This document shows positions 38,991 through 50,478 of a stretch of DNA of 64,000 nucleotides, piece by piece. The translations under genes were made by a program, and so were the position numbers. The notes beneath the pieces are model-generated. The model saw nothing but the letters and a program-made list of their open reading frames with translations, was not told where the DNA came from and did not search any database. The stretch lies in NCBI GenBank assembly GCA_942159475.1, contig OW804095.1:96237740-96301739 (forward strand), given 5' to 3'. Within the stretch, counting starts at the first letter, position 1, and each line of letters starts with the position of its first letter. This stretch comes from Sthenelais limicola. Lineage: Eukaryota > Annelida > Polychaeta > Phyllodocida > Sigalionidae.

Positions 38991-41900
38991 CTGCGGAATC
39001 TCGTTCCATAAATTCCAACTACAGGCGCCTCATCATACCATTCTATATGTATTATGTATATATCCTTTATTAACCTGCCCCTACACCCTTCTCAATGCTG
39101 AATCGCTGAAGTAGTACAGAGTATTAACGTGAATGATCACGTCTTGCACTTTACTAACAGTACCCCTTATATAGCATGGCTATGTAATCTTGGTTATAGT
39201 CATGTATTGATTTCTCTATAAAATCAAAATTGTCTTCCAATAACAGTAACTGGCAACACACTGAGGTAACAAATAGTTAATAGTTGGAATTAACTACATT
39301 GCCTTAACTATAGTGTGAACAAATCTATCGAATATATTTTCTCCAAAGCGTTTATCATGCACGTCATTAATTGGCTATGGGAGGAAGTAAATAGAACTGT
39401 GCCTAAAATACAGGACAATAAATTTCGGCGCCTAGTTTCCCAATTTACAGCATTTAGTAGGTAATCTCTGTATGTAAAACTTCTTCCTTATCTGCTGGGC
39501 TGGTTGAGGTGAGGAATGATAGAAGTGGCTATTAGAGTCTAGCTGGAAGGCATCAATCTATTCCAGAGTTGGACTCAGAAATTGTTAACTGTGACCAGTC
39601 ACTCTTGGTACCTTATAGTAAGGAATAGGCAATATTTAATTCATCAAAAAATACTATAAATTATTGTAATTTCATTCGATTTACTCTAAAGTATGTGCCT
39701 ACCCTGAAGGCCTTTAATATGATAATTGATAAATTATTCAAAGGAAGCCAATATAATTATATATGTATAATATATATAGAATTAACTCTACTTCAACAGT
39801 TGATATGATGGAAAGGTATACATTGAAAAGATAGACATTAATTTAACAAAAGCATTTAGAAGGGAAATAAGTTAAAAGGTAGGCCTACTTAAGTCTAATC
39901 TAGTCCTAAACATCCGGATGTAAATAGTGACCTCGATAGATGGATGGACATAATATATCTTCAATTTCCGGATGATCATCCAATTCTTCATAGTTTTTAA
40001 AAGAAATCTTGAATACCTTTCGGATGATTTCACATACCCCCACATTCGTGGCGAGCTCGCCCACGAGTTTTTTAAAAATAGCAGTGATTTAAAATGGGAA
40101 CCTGCTATATATCAAACATCAAAACATGAACGAAGTCCTGATTCCTGGGTTTCAACTTTGACTACAGATCTACAGAGTCGATTGCCTGTGTCAGAGATCA
40201 CTTGCAGAGGACTCAGCATTCTAAAGTGAGAGGTACGAGGTCAGGGAACCTCCTAGGCGATCAGGTTATGTTATTTCAATCTCTTATCATCCACATCTAC
40301 GCTGGATTGACTCTCTTATCGCCTACATCAACTTAAAACCGTGGTTCCCACCCAAATGTTGTGGAAAGAATATTCAAAACAACTGTATTTGGCTCCTTGA
40401 AAAATTATTCTTTTCATCATTCTACTTGGATTTCTATCGATACTTTGCAAGGCTTGGAAGTGGGTCTCATGCACAGATTCTCATGTTGCCAGAATAAATT
40501 ATGAAAAAAGTACGCTCTTATCAGGGACTGTGTGCATTTTGATTTTGTGAAAGTTCAGCATCTTCCATGAACCTAGCTGTTCACTAAACGAGATCCTTCC
40601 ATCGACAAACTTCAGAAGATAGATGATCCCACACTTCAGTCGTCCTATTCCAAATCTCTTTCACTATCAAACAAATAAGTCATCACCAGCTTGACGTTAG
40701 ACGCAGTTGGCACTTTCCCTGTCCGATGAATATGCAAAACTTCCCAAACTCAAGAAGAAATGTCGAGAAAGAATTTCCAGAATTCTACGCACATCTTACA
40801 TTACGAATCGAATTATTGGACAAATAAAAGATTTTCTTATCTTATCTTATCTTACCCTTTACATTTTGTGTTTATTCTATTTTTCCCCTAGTACCCAAAG
40901 AAATCCTAATTCTTTTTGTTACCGTATAAATCAACATTTCCTTAAAGCAACTGGACTATAAAACCATCCCAAATTAACAGGCAGACGCGTGCAAAGAGTC
41001 AGTTGTCTCTATGGTTGAATTTATGTGCTTCAGGGGGAGGAATAGGTCGGTCTTTAGGTCCAATAATGGTTTAATCCACTTGCATTAACATCCTAATCAA
41101 TATGTGCATTAATCAGGATGGGTTGGGGAAGAGCACAGCCAGCTGACATGTTTATCACCCCTGGCGTTAAAGTGGGATTAGCATTATCCAACATTGACAC
41201 TTCTAGTGTCACTTGGATGGTCTTGACTAAATCCTAGGGTCGGTAACTTTGTATCTGGATTAGGTTGCCACACCTGAGGGCTCCAGATGACTTGGTGTCT
41301 TATGCACCCGATACAGGAGCTAGTAAGTCCAAGTAAGACCAAGTAAGACCTAAATGATTTTCCTATAAATCATCCTCACCACTGGCTGTAGGGATTTACC
41401 ATATAATAAATTGGATTGATAGATAAAAATAGGGAAACACACTGTACATACAGTCTGCTTGGTGTAGGTTATCAAGGTGGCCACACACAAAAATTGAATA
41501 ATGGGAAAAAAACGGTGATTAAGCCTAATCTAGAATTGATCCGATACATGTTTGTCAGGACACTTTAATAGCCTAACTCAGCACACCTAAAGTTGTCAGA
41601 CCAAGTTTTCAGAAACATTGCTTATTGAATTCTTACATATCAACCTCTTTGAGCTTAATATTAGAAAATATAGCTTTGCCTTGGAAACAACATTTCCTCA
41701 AAAGTGTGCATTCTGCCAATTTTAGCAAATATTTAAAATATCATGACAGACAAATTCTACAAAAAACATCAGAGATACGAGGAAACAATTGGATACTCAA
41801 TAAAAGAAACTGCTCTACTCTTTAAAAAACGAAAGTGAGGTGAGAAGTGATGAAAATGTATGATATAAGATACGTAGTATATATGGGTCAGATTTCCAGA

Positions 41901-43946
41901 AAATGTACAATTGGCAGCTCTACACACTTAGGGAAATTCAGCTAAATTAGACTGTAAAATGATGAATACCAGGTATATCTGAGTATATTTGACATCACAT
42001 TCATTTAAAGTATCAGTTCTGTCATGTTAAACAGCATTTTGAAGCTGATTTGTTGTCTTAAATGTGGGTTATTTGGAAGGATTGGTGAAGGCGAATTGTA
42101 CATTTTCTGAAGATCTGGCCCATATAAGCCGCTCAGTCTTTAATAAAACTAAGTTTGATATGGATGCATTCATGTTCATGTCGACCATGGTATATTTGGA
42201 AACGATTTGAGGTTAACAAACTCACCTCATCTACTATAACTAGTACACATACAAAGTCTCATAGATATACCTATGATATACGAATACAGGCGTGGGAGTA
42301 CAGTTGCTGAGAGTAAAAGTTTCTAGGCTAAAGGCTTGGGTTGTCAGCTATAAATGACTGACCCTAATTGATCCGGCGCTAGTCTATAACATAGGGGAGG
42401 GAGCAAGTGGGGACAATACGATCGAACTTAATGGCCTGAATCCGGACATATATTAAATATTCTATTTATCCTTTTAAAAGTTCATTTCTATATATCATTT
42501 GACAACTTGTGTAACGCAATATCCTGGAAATGTCTTCAACATAGAGGTTCTTTATTCCGGCCAAATATATAGACGGTAAGCCCTATATTCTAAAGGTTGC
42601 CGGATATTTGTATTAATTTGGGGAATATTAAGGGAAAGACAACGTCTCTAGATAGGTGTATGACAATGGAAAGGTCAGCTATGTGCCCAATAGTAGTTGT
42701 AGATCATTAACTTAGATCTTACAACCGGGACCACGACCCTTCTATCAGTAGGCACGAATAGAAGTGAATATACCTTAGCAAAATACAGGGCTTGGGTGGG
42801 CTAGATGATTTAGAGGAGAGACCTAGGTCGCTTAGGAAGGTCAAGAATGAAAAAGAAATTTGTTTTTAGAAAATGAATGCTGTTTTAAGAATACTTGTCC
42901 TTTGCAATTATTTCTGAACACAAAGTAAAACAGAAAAAACACATATAGCAACTTTGCATATAGTGCGGTGATCCAAGTCCAAACCCTAAGCCTCAATCAG
43001 TGAAGTGAGTGCTAAGGACGGGAAGGATGGGAATAACACAGGTGCTCAAGTTGATACTTTAGTATTTCATGCTAGTTTGGATGTTGATGGACGCCAGGGC
43101 TGATCGCTACAATGACCTGAAGGGGTCGCTATGTATTTACAACCTGTACATTGAGCTGTACGCATTTCGTGGATGTGAGAAGTCCTGATGTTTCGTTGCC
43201 TATTCTTTCCCTCTTTATACTCCCCCACTTTGTCTCCCATGTATTCAGTATGAACACAGGACAGCACATTTGGCCATAATTTCATTGTTTTAGTTCCTCA
43301 CTGGGAAATCTAGACTTCTTCGATTGTTTCGGTTGTATTTTATACACCAATTTCGTGCCATCTGGTAGAGGAGTTCACAGGTTTTATCATCTTCAAACGC
43401 TTAACACAGCTGAAAGTCCTTGGCATAACCCTTTGAATGTGAACACCACAGGAGTTGGGGCTACTTCAGTAAATACATAACTTGACACGATTGCTCTGAT
43501 GAATTACAAGACGCTGCAGTTACAAAGTTGGGAAACAGTGAAGAGACATATTATACACTAACGATGTCCCTTGTAATAAATAACTAAGACATTTTGAGTA
43601 GAAGCATTGGACTGCGTGGGGATGAGTGCTAATCCCTGGTCTACATGTATACAACATACAGAATGAATAACCCTACAGTAACTAACCAGGCAAACCCCTT
43701 GTAAACCCCGTCAGCGTTAACATTACTTAATTTACAGGCACTAATGGCAAACAGAGACGACCCCCGTATACCTGGTACAGTGGAAGCAGCTTCAACATTC
43801 TGTCAATTAACGGGCATGGTCAAAAGCCTCGTCTGTGTACAAAATGCTCACTTCCTAGACAAACATGAGGAGATGCGGCAATTCCTGACAGTAGCGATAT
43901 GACTAAATGATTAGTCGGTACAGAATGCGATGAACAAACTTTCTAG
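38991..43946. other. Gene-poor stretch
   Basis: No supportable gene. A short (CTTAT)n microsatellite lies at 40835-40853 and an AT-rich patch near 39755-39780. The open frames are 85 codons or shorter and unassigned. Confidence 0.5.
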
Positions 43947-44196
43947 TTAGGCAACAAAAAAAATAGGTGTGTTTCCGATTTATCTGGCTGAAAACTAGGT
44001 TGGGGGGGATGGTAACTTTTTTTTGTTGCATTGCTGCATTTATAAGCCTTTTTTGTCAAAAAATCCAAAAAAAGTAAGATATGATGGGGAAAAAATCAGG
44101 TGTGGTAAAATTTATTTTAGGTAGGGTAAGGTTTTTCTAGGTAGGGGGGGGGGGGGGGTAAATCGGAAACACACCTATTTTTTCTTTTGGCCTTAG
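43947..44196. mobile_element. MITE-like element with about 36 bp inverted ends
   Basis: The left end (43947-43982) and the right end (44159-44196) are near-perfect inverted repeats built on AATAGGTGTGTTTCCGATTTA, extending outward imperfectly through TTAGGC-type text. The 250 bp body is non-coding, T/A-rich, and contains a 15-base G run (44144-44158). This layout is that of a nonautonomous DNA transposon. A clear target-site duplication is not visible: the left flank reads TTTCTAG and the right CACCCAG. Confidence 0.8.
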
Positions 44197-45400
44197 CACC
44201 CAGAAAGGCGATGCTCGTGATTCTGTGCCAAAATGACAACTGTGTTGCGGCCATGCGAGGATTGCCTTTAGTGTCTATTACTTATCATGTATATAATATG
44301 ATATAATATAATATATTAACCTGTATTTTCACATTTGTTCACAATGACATTTTGTATTCACTATAGATCTACTATCTCGCTATCAATATCTTTATCAGTA
44401 TGTAAGGTTGCCGTTAATATAGTTCCTGTGGCCACATCGCACTATAATGCTGCACCCTATATATAAGTTACGGACACCCATTTGTTTTTTAAATCCTTGA
44501 AAATTAACATGTTTTCTTTGTTCATAAAACTTATGATTGGTACTAGGAGCCTGAATTCTGTTGAAGTTTACTGATTATGATTTTTGCGGTTCAGAATATT
44601 TTGCGATTCAGAAATTATAGTTTGTGACATAACACAGCAAAGGCTTGTGTCCTCAAGTGAGCTAGTGAAAATTGTGGTTTGAGTGAAAAATATGGGCCTC
44701 CTTGTGACTCTAAAAAGTGTCATGTTAATCCTTACAATCCCAGATTTTGCCTGAACGGCCATTTTTCAGTGAAAGCTGGTCAAATTTGGAACATTTCGGC
44801 TTTCAATTCTTCACACTGCCATTTCCACCATTATGGTAGTACAAGGTTGACATATGCCAAAAATTGACAATTTAATTGTGTATGTTCAATATGGCCCCCA
44901 AGGCTGCAGAACCATTCACCTGAGAGAAATTGCCATGGAAACAGTTGAAAGTTGGGATTTTCATAACATTTCAGATACGGTTACCATGGAAACAGCCGTT
45001 AATATGAAAAAGAATTCTTGTAACTGTGCATGTGACAGTTTTGAATACAGATAACCCTGAATCTTTTCTTTTATTTGACATATCATATATTATTCTATCA
45101 TAAACACTTTTAAAGTTATCATGAATCATATGAATTCAGAAATGAGTCAAGGCAACTTTCCGTTTTAGTCCCTAACTTGGCTATACTGCAGTGATAAAGT
45201 AAATAAGTACAATAAAGGTTAAAGTTGAAAGTGCGTGTGAATAAAAAAAACTAACAATATTGGGCTGTAGTGTAACCCACTGAATATGATATATTTGTTA
45301 GGGCACATTGCCCTGGTAAATACGCAATACATGCGATGCTTGTACACTATGAATTACGAATTATGAATAATAAATTATATCTGAATAGCTTGGGCCTATA
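44197..45400. other. Non-coding DNA with a CCATGGAAACAG pair
   Basis: No gene recognised. The word CCATGGAAACAG occurs twice about 50 bases apart (near 44933 and 44984) within text of the form AAATTGCCATGGAAACAG, suggesting the remains of a short repeat. Two adjacent frames of 62 and 66 codons (44679-44867 and 44854-45054, plus) are open, but their Cys/His content shows no zinc-finger spacing. Confidence 0.4.
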
Positions 45401-45409
45401 GTATATTAT

Positions 45410-45960
45410 ACATATATTATAATATATATGCCTACCATACCCAGGCTCGTGCACATGTGAAAGAGGTATGTAGAAATCAAGGGTAGTGTCCAAAGAAGCA
45501 CTAAACTTGATCTTTTAGACGGGACTCGTACGTACTTTAAAAAAGGTGCAGAATTTCTGAAAGAGGCTTTAAAACGTGGTCCGTGCCAGCCCCAAAGACG
45601 CATAAAAGTTGCACTAGAAACATTGCGACCACTTGTGTATGTATGCCAAATCCTTTATAGGATCGAAGGATCTCCTGAATCCCAATTTGGCAGGAAATTT
45701 GCTTAAATGGAATGTCCCAATGACAACACACTGGTAAAATACTTCTCCATATACTTAGTGTAATAGCATTTGACAGTCCAAGCAATAGACAAAGCCACTT
45801 GTAAAGAGTTAAAGTTAATCCTTTGCTGGAAAATTCCCTGTTTGATAGGATCGACTGTGGCAAGTATAAAACAAACCATCCTACTATTACCCATTCCAAA
45901 CCCCGGAAGCTAAGTCTAAGTTGTCATATTGCCAGAACTCAGAACGGTTTTGCGAGAATG
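45410..45960 (-). pseudogene. Decayed Ty3/Gypsy-type reverse transcriptase fragment
   Basis: Read on the minus strand, pieces of a retrotransposon reverse transcriptase appear in the expected order but in shifting frames. First comes NLDLASGVW (about 45940-45910), resembling the first catalytic-Asp block of Gypsy RT (a TLDLxSGYW-type motif). Next is LYKWLCLLLGLSNA (about 45835-45770), resembling the LYEWxxxPFGLxNAP block. Near 45610-45540 there is text resembling the SFLGLAGYYRRFI region downstream of the catalytic core (SLGLA in one frame, RFKASFRNSAPF in another). The YxDD box is not recognisable. At least three frameshifts and several stops make this inactive. The longest frame, 120 codons at 45537-45899, covers only part of it. 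The match is by eye. A different RT clade is possible, but a chance hit to two consecutive blocks seems less likely. Confidence 0.42.
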
Positions 45961-47650
45961 ATTCGATTGGGTGAGCAAGTAACTTAGGAAGAATCAGAAC
46001 TTTGCAAACCTCCCATCTTTCATCGGAAGACCCGGCTCCGTGACATTTGGCAAAACCTAAACCTATGTATCTGCTAGTCTTTAGAAGTAGTCCAAGATCT
46101 AACAGGATTTATATTTTGTTTAAAATTATGTATAAGCCTGCCAAAATCTGTGATAAAGTATATTGTCTTGGATTGAAGTTAGCGTAGTGCGTTTATCACA
46201 TGGTAATTTACATGAGAAGTCATTTATAAGTACATGAGTTACTTGCCTTGCAACCAGGAAGCGAGAAAAGGCGTGAGAAGATAAGAAGCTAGTAGGGAGA
46301 GAGAATACATACTTCGTTGGGTACGGCGACGTGACTGTACATTATATTTTGGGTTAATTGCTTTTAAATCATGTAACACAAAAAGAAATATCTATCAGAT
46401 CTACCATTCACTATCTCATTTAGGCAGATCGTTCTTCTTATATTGGGGTTAGAGGAGGAAGTGAATACGAATATATATATTGTTTAAACCTTAACAAGAG
46501 CCAACGCCATTAAACTACCATACAGCAATACCAGCGTATATGACATTGATGAGATATTACATGTACAAGGTCGAATCAATACGATTCCCTCGGCATTCTT
46601 GCGATTTCTATTCTATATCTACTACGCAGAATGTATTGCGACAGTCACTGACTGGCGTGATGCAGTATCCTTTGGAACAAAATAAAAGACGTAGAATCAG
46701 TTTGGTTTCCCTGAAAAAACTGAATCGATCATCCATCAAAGGGTTTATGTCATAATTGGCTCATTTCATTTCAGTACTGACGTCATAGGAGTGACATTGT
46801 GTGAGCACATTAGTTTCCTGTTTTGGCACAATGGGAGTCGATAGATTTATTATGACAGTTCACTCTTGAGGTTGTCAGTTATTCTAGGGTTTTTAGTATC
46901 TAAATGGGCGGAGGAAGCTTTCCCCCAGCTTAATCTAACCATCACGCTATATCTAGACCGTACGACCAGTCCAGGTAAATCAATACCAAAGATTACCCTA
47001 TTGTATGCATAAAATAAGCTGGCCCCCTATGCCTTATGCAATACCCGCTGGTAGAGGTAGGGTCGGTCTAATTAAGCGTACGTTCAATAGAAAAACCCCT
47101 TGATACTAAACTATTCTCTGGTGAGGGTCTTTGACCATTCTACCCTTTAATCAATGGTCACTTAGTCTCAATTAAAACCCTGGCAAAGGCCTCAAGGACT
47201 AGCTTCCACCGTGCTCCCAATGCTATTTATGGAATTATTCAGGTAATCTCGTCTGTGAAATCTTATTTGGGATGACCCCGACTTATGTAATGACCAAGCC
47301 CGATCAGGCAATCGTGGTTCACATGGCAACAATGCTGTATGATTGCTCCAGACATAGTACCCAGAGGATTCATGACTCGTGTGATTTAGACCTTCTGCGT
47401 AATGATCGCTCTCTTATCACACATACCATCTATTGGTACACGCCTCTTCTAATATTATGTGCAGCCGACAGATAGTCACATTGAAATGTGTCCTGGGAAC
47501 CCACCGGGAAATACGTGCCCATCTCACTGCCTTGCGCCTCACATTGCCTTCCGCCACGCCAAGAGAAAATAAACCCACGATGTAAACAACCCTCTATTAT
47601 CGCTCACGGGAGCGAGTCTGCGAATGGTAAGTTATCTTTTGAAATACATA
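45961..47650. other. Non-coding DNA, nothing recognised
   Basis: No gene or element recognised. The minus-strand RT relic may extend into the first few hundred bases, but I cannot align it. Open frames are 71 codons or shorter. Confidence 0.45.
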
Positions 47651-47664
47651 TATATATAATAGGG

Positions 47665-47717
47665 TGTGTGTGTGTGTGGGGGGGGGGGGGCGGGGGCCGG
47701 GGGGCCGGGGAGGGGGG
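47665..47717 (+). repeat. (GT)n followed by G-rich tract
   Basis: A (TG) microsatellite runs into a 12-base G run and then C-interrupted G blocks. Several G runs of four or more within 40 bases make G-quadruplex folding on the + strand possible. Confidence 0.85.
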
Positions 47718-47836
47718 TCATTGGTGAGAGATGTATGGTAGGCTATTATTTTTGCTATTCTCTATTTGTTAATAGATGTAGAGGTAAAACAATAAGAACA
47801 GTACCCGTATAGTCTATCATTGCATTGACATGTTGC

Positions 47837-47865
47837 GGGGGGGGGGGGGGGGGGAGGGGGGGGGG
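47837..47865 (+). repeat. Poly-G tract
   Basis: Eighteen G, one A, then ten G. The length is unreliable in any assembly. It lies 120 bases downstream of another G-rich tract. Confidence 0.9.
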
Positions 47866-47904
47866 CAGAATGATGGGTGATGTTTGGGTCAATACGCTCC
47901 CAAG

Positions 47905-47995
47905 ACGTTAGGGCCCCTGGTCGTTAGGGCCCTGCTCTGGACGTTAGGGCCCCGGACTTGGACGTTAGGGCCCCCGGCTTGGATGTTAAAGCCCA
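47905..47995 (+). repeat. Tandem repeat with ACGTTAGGGCCC core
   Basis: Five units spaced 16 to 21 bases start at about 47905, 47921, 47941, 47961 and 47982. Each has an ACGTTAGGGCCC-type core followed by a CGGNCTTGG-type linker. The last unit is degraded (ATGTTAAAGCCC). The same core reappears at 50184-50220. Confidence 0.8.
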
Positions 47996-48029
47996 GACAT
48001 TACAGACCTGCCAAGTTATATGGAGATTG

Positions 48030-48110
48030 AAATGCGGGCGGGAGGTTTTCTGTGTTGGTGTCCCAACCCACCACTAGGGGGGCCTGGGGGCATGCCCCCC
48101 AGAATTCTTT
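48030..48110 (+). repeat. Repeat fragment with GGGGGCATGCCCCC palindrome
   Basis: GCGGGCGGGAGGTTTTCTG is followed by a perfect CTGGGGGCATGCCCCCCAG palindrome (48084-48103). The GGGAGGTTTT word recurs near 50098, next to the second GTTAGGGCCC block, so both belong to one repeat family or to the two ends of one disrupted element. Confidence 0.55.
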
Positions 48111-48699
48111 TTCTAAACATATGCTATTTTAATGTATTCTGGTGGGTTTTTTTTAGTGCCATCAGGACAATGCCTTAACAATAAAAAATTACAAAAGATC
48201 TTTGAATTTTAATGATATCCTAATAAATAAGATAACACATTTTTTTATTTACACTTTCATTTAGAGCTTTAATCATCAACTTTTATCTATACGTATATGA
48301 ATGTCACATACAATAACTTAAGAAGTAAAACTATTTCGACATAATATTATGTAATGTTAGAAATAAAAATAAATTAAACATTAGGCCTAACTGTCATTGA
48401 CATTGTTGAGTAGGCCTGCATTAGGCCTATATTTTCTATCGACCATTATTTGAAAATATCCTGTGATATAATATGAAAGTTTGTTAAATAAAAAAAGTTT
48501 AAAATAAATCCTCACTGTGGCTGTGGCACTGGCACTGGTGAGCGACTTGAGGCTGAGCGACTTGGGGGTTTCAAAAGTGTCAGTTGTCAACTAGACTCTT
48601 TGTCAGAAAATAGTGTGAGAATGCAAGGGCAATTGCCCAGAGATTCGGTATGGAAATGATGAAGTCAGAGAAGTCGGATGATAGTAGTCTTCGGCCAGG

Positions 48700-48820
48700 C
48701 AGCAAGGTGTGTCCAAGCTTACGCTGTCCCCTTTATTTATACTCACAAGTTAATTATTCATTAGCATCAACTGGGTTCTAGCAAATGCGCTCCTGGCGAT
48801 CTACCCCTATGATTGGCTGA
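48700..48820 (-). promoter_or_regulatory. Promoter-like TATA and CCAAT pair
   Basis: On the minus strand a CCAAT box in the context TCAGCCAATCATAGG (about 48809-48823) is followed roughly 70 bases downstream by TATAAATAAAGGGG (about 48729-48742). The start site would fall near 48705. The spacing is that of a classic RNA polymerase II promoter, including retroviral-type LTR promoters. The minus-strand reverse transcriptase relic at 45.4-46.0 kb lies downstream in the same direction, so a decayed LTR is one reading. No TG...CA ends or primer-binding site are visible. Confidence 0.3.
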
Positions 48821-48916
48821 GAGGGATCTTCCTGCCCCATGAACATGACCTCCCAGCGCTCTCCCACCCCAAGGTCATGCGCTGTTCACATGACAGAGGA
48901 TCCCTTGCTCTCAGCC

Positions 48917-49155
48917 CCCCCCTCCCCTCCTATTATCCCTGACCCAAGCATGTAGCGTCCCCTCCCTCCCCCAGTCCCTTCCCCCCACCCCTTAATGAGA
49001 CTCGCACTGTAGAACACAGGGTGATGCTATTTTGGTTGCTAAGACAATCAAACAGGTAGACACATAACAACAGGTGTCCAACGCCCCGCTCTCCCCGCTG
49101 CACCCAGGTCCCGCGTGGCGGTCGAGGCCCAGGAGAGGGGGAGGGGGGGACGGCC
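48917..49155. repeat. C-rich low-complexity patches
   Basis: CCCCTCCC-type patches at 48917-48995 and GGGGGAGGGGGG-type text at 49133-49150 flank about 100 bases of ordinary sequence. The minus-strand open frames here (48933-49190) are products of the bias and have no family resemblance. Confidence 0.6.
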
Positions 49156-49239
49156 ATTTTAGTGGTAAATTCAACCCACAAGAATTGCAATTCTTTACAA
49201 TAGACCTCTGATCAGGTTTCTTGTGCTGTTTTAGTGCAT

Positions 49240-49780
49240 TCTACTAATTTTAGAGGGATGCACATAGAAAATTTCTGACTTTTAAGGTCCTTAAAACCCC
49301 AAAATCATAATTACTTTTAAAGACTTTTTACTAACCTCAGGAACCCTGTATATGACCACTTGACTTAAAAATATTTATTGGATCGTGCAGGTAGACCACA
49401 AGACTAATCCAAGAATTTCGACCAACCCCTCTCAATTTAGAAAATACACAAAATCATTGAAAGTCATTTACCTTGATAATGATCACTAAAAGTCATGAAA
49501 TTTCGTATTTCTTTTTAAAAATAGTTAAAAGTCATTAACAACTGGACAACCCAGCACCTAGCTTGAGGAATCAAGCAGGGATACAAGTTCTCAGATTATT
49601 GTCTGAATTCCGATACTTTGGAAAAACTGGAAAATTGACAAATTCATACCTCCCGAAATACTCAGTAAAGTAAATATAAAACACATTAAAAACGATTGTG
49701 CGATCCCTTCACTTTGTCTGAAACAAGTCATGAAAAATCATGAAAATTAGTCATTAAATACACCTGAATCTTGCTGTAAT
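49240..49780. repeat. AT-rich repeat-like DNA with AAGTCATGAAA words
   Basis: Variants of AAGTCAT(G/T)AAA and AAAAGTCATTAA recur at irregular spacing near 49457, 49490, 49528, 49725 and 49760, with no reading frame. This looks like an old dispersed repeat rather than gene DNA. No ends can be set. Confidence 0.35.
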
Positions 49781-49784
49781 ATTA

Positions 49785-49882
49785 GCTTGCCTAGGCGGGC
49801 AAGCTGATGGCCAAAGCAACTTGCCCTCCGCGATTTTTACTTGCCAAATGGCCCGGGCAAGCTGTTATTTCGAACACTGCTC
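49785..49882 (+). repeat. Dispersed repeat family R4, copy 1 (ACTTGCCC type)
   Basis: Repeated CTTGCC/GGCAAG words form inverted pairs (GGCGGGCAAGC, GGCCCGGGCAAGC), and the copy ends in ATTTCGAACACTGCTC. A related block at 52590-52690 has TTCACTTGCCC, TTGCCCCAGGCAAC and TTTTGAGCCCTGCTT in the same order. Short length and self-complementary text suggest a nonautonomous element end. Confidence 0.5.
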
Positions 49883-50183
49883 ACACTTTTCTCTAAGCGG
49901 CTGTGGCCAACTGGTGCGACGGCCAAAGTTTATACAGTATTTACGAAAATTGCAGTTTATATAAGCACTAATTTATGTATTTCAAACAAGTTTAAATTCC
50001 TCATTGCTGTACACATATACTGTAGTGTTGTTAATCGGGTTGACAAACGAATATTTATTGTTCAAAAGAGTGCGAGATTGCTATCATTTTTCTGCGGGAG
50101 GTTTTGTCTCCTTCGCGGGTAGGTGGGAGGAATTAACCAAATGCAGGAGCCTCCCACAGGATGCGGGAGGCTTGGAAGGTCTG

Positions 50184-50220
50184 GACATTAGGGCCCCGGG
50201 CTTGGACGTTAGGGCTCCGG
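50184..50220 (+). repeat. Second block of the GTTAGGGCCC repeat
   Basis: Two units (ACATTAGGGCCC and ACGTTAGGGCTC) spaced 22 bases with a GGGCTTGG linker match the tandem at 47905-47995. The GCGGGAGG word just upstream also matches the sequence after the first block, though in the opposite relative order. Confidence 0.75.
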
Positions 50221-50281
50221 CAAGCTACATTAGTTGACGGCACTGCCTCACTACTCCTCCCATCACTAAACTCTGAATATA

Positions 50282-50478
50282 TACCGTAGTGGCCCGTTTA
50301 TAAGCCGGGACCTGTTCATAAGCCTATCTCGAATGCAGGCCGGGGGTATGAGGGTCATGAAAAAATAAAATCCTCTAAAATTTAATTCTCAATTAAAAGC
50401 CTATCTCAATTGCAAGCCGGGGCTAAAGGGGGGTCGAAACAAATATAAGCCCGGGCTTATGAACGGGCCACTACGGTA
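50282..50478. mobile_element. 197 bp MITE with 30 bp inverted ends (TACCGTAGTGG)
   Basis: TACCGTAGTGGCCCGTT at the left end is matched exactly by the reverse complement of the right end. Pairing continues through ATAAGCC and GGG with one mismatch and one gap, about 30 bp in all. The body contains two related sub-blocks of the form AAGCCTATCTC...GCAGGCCGGGG and AAGCCTATCTC...GCAAGCCGGGG. There is no coding capacity. This is a nonautonomous DNA transposon by structure. The flanks (GAATATA and GCCAAG) show no clear target duplication. Confidence 0.88.

Noticed and set aside
44679..45054. Cys/His-containing frames suggesting zinc fingers
   Set aside because: The spacing of Cys and His fits no zinc-finger class, and the text contains a duplicated CCATGGAAACAG repeat word.
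45703..45894. Second minus-strand frame of 63 codons
   Set aside because: A frameshifted view of the same decayed reverse transcriptase, not a separate gene.
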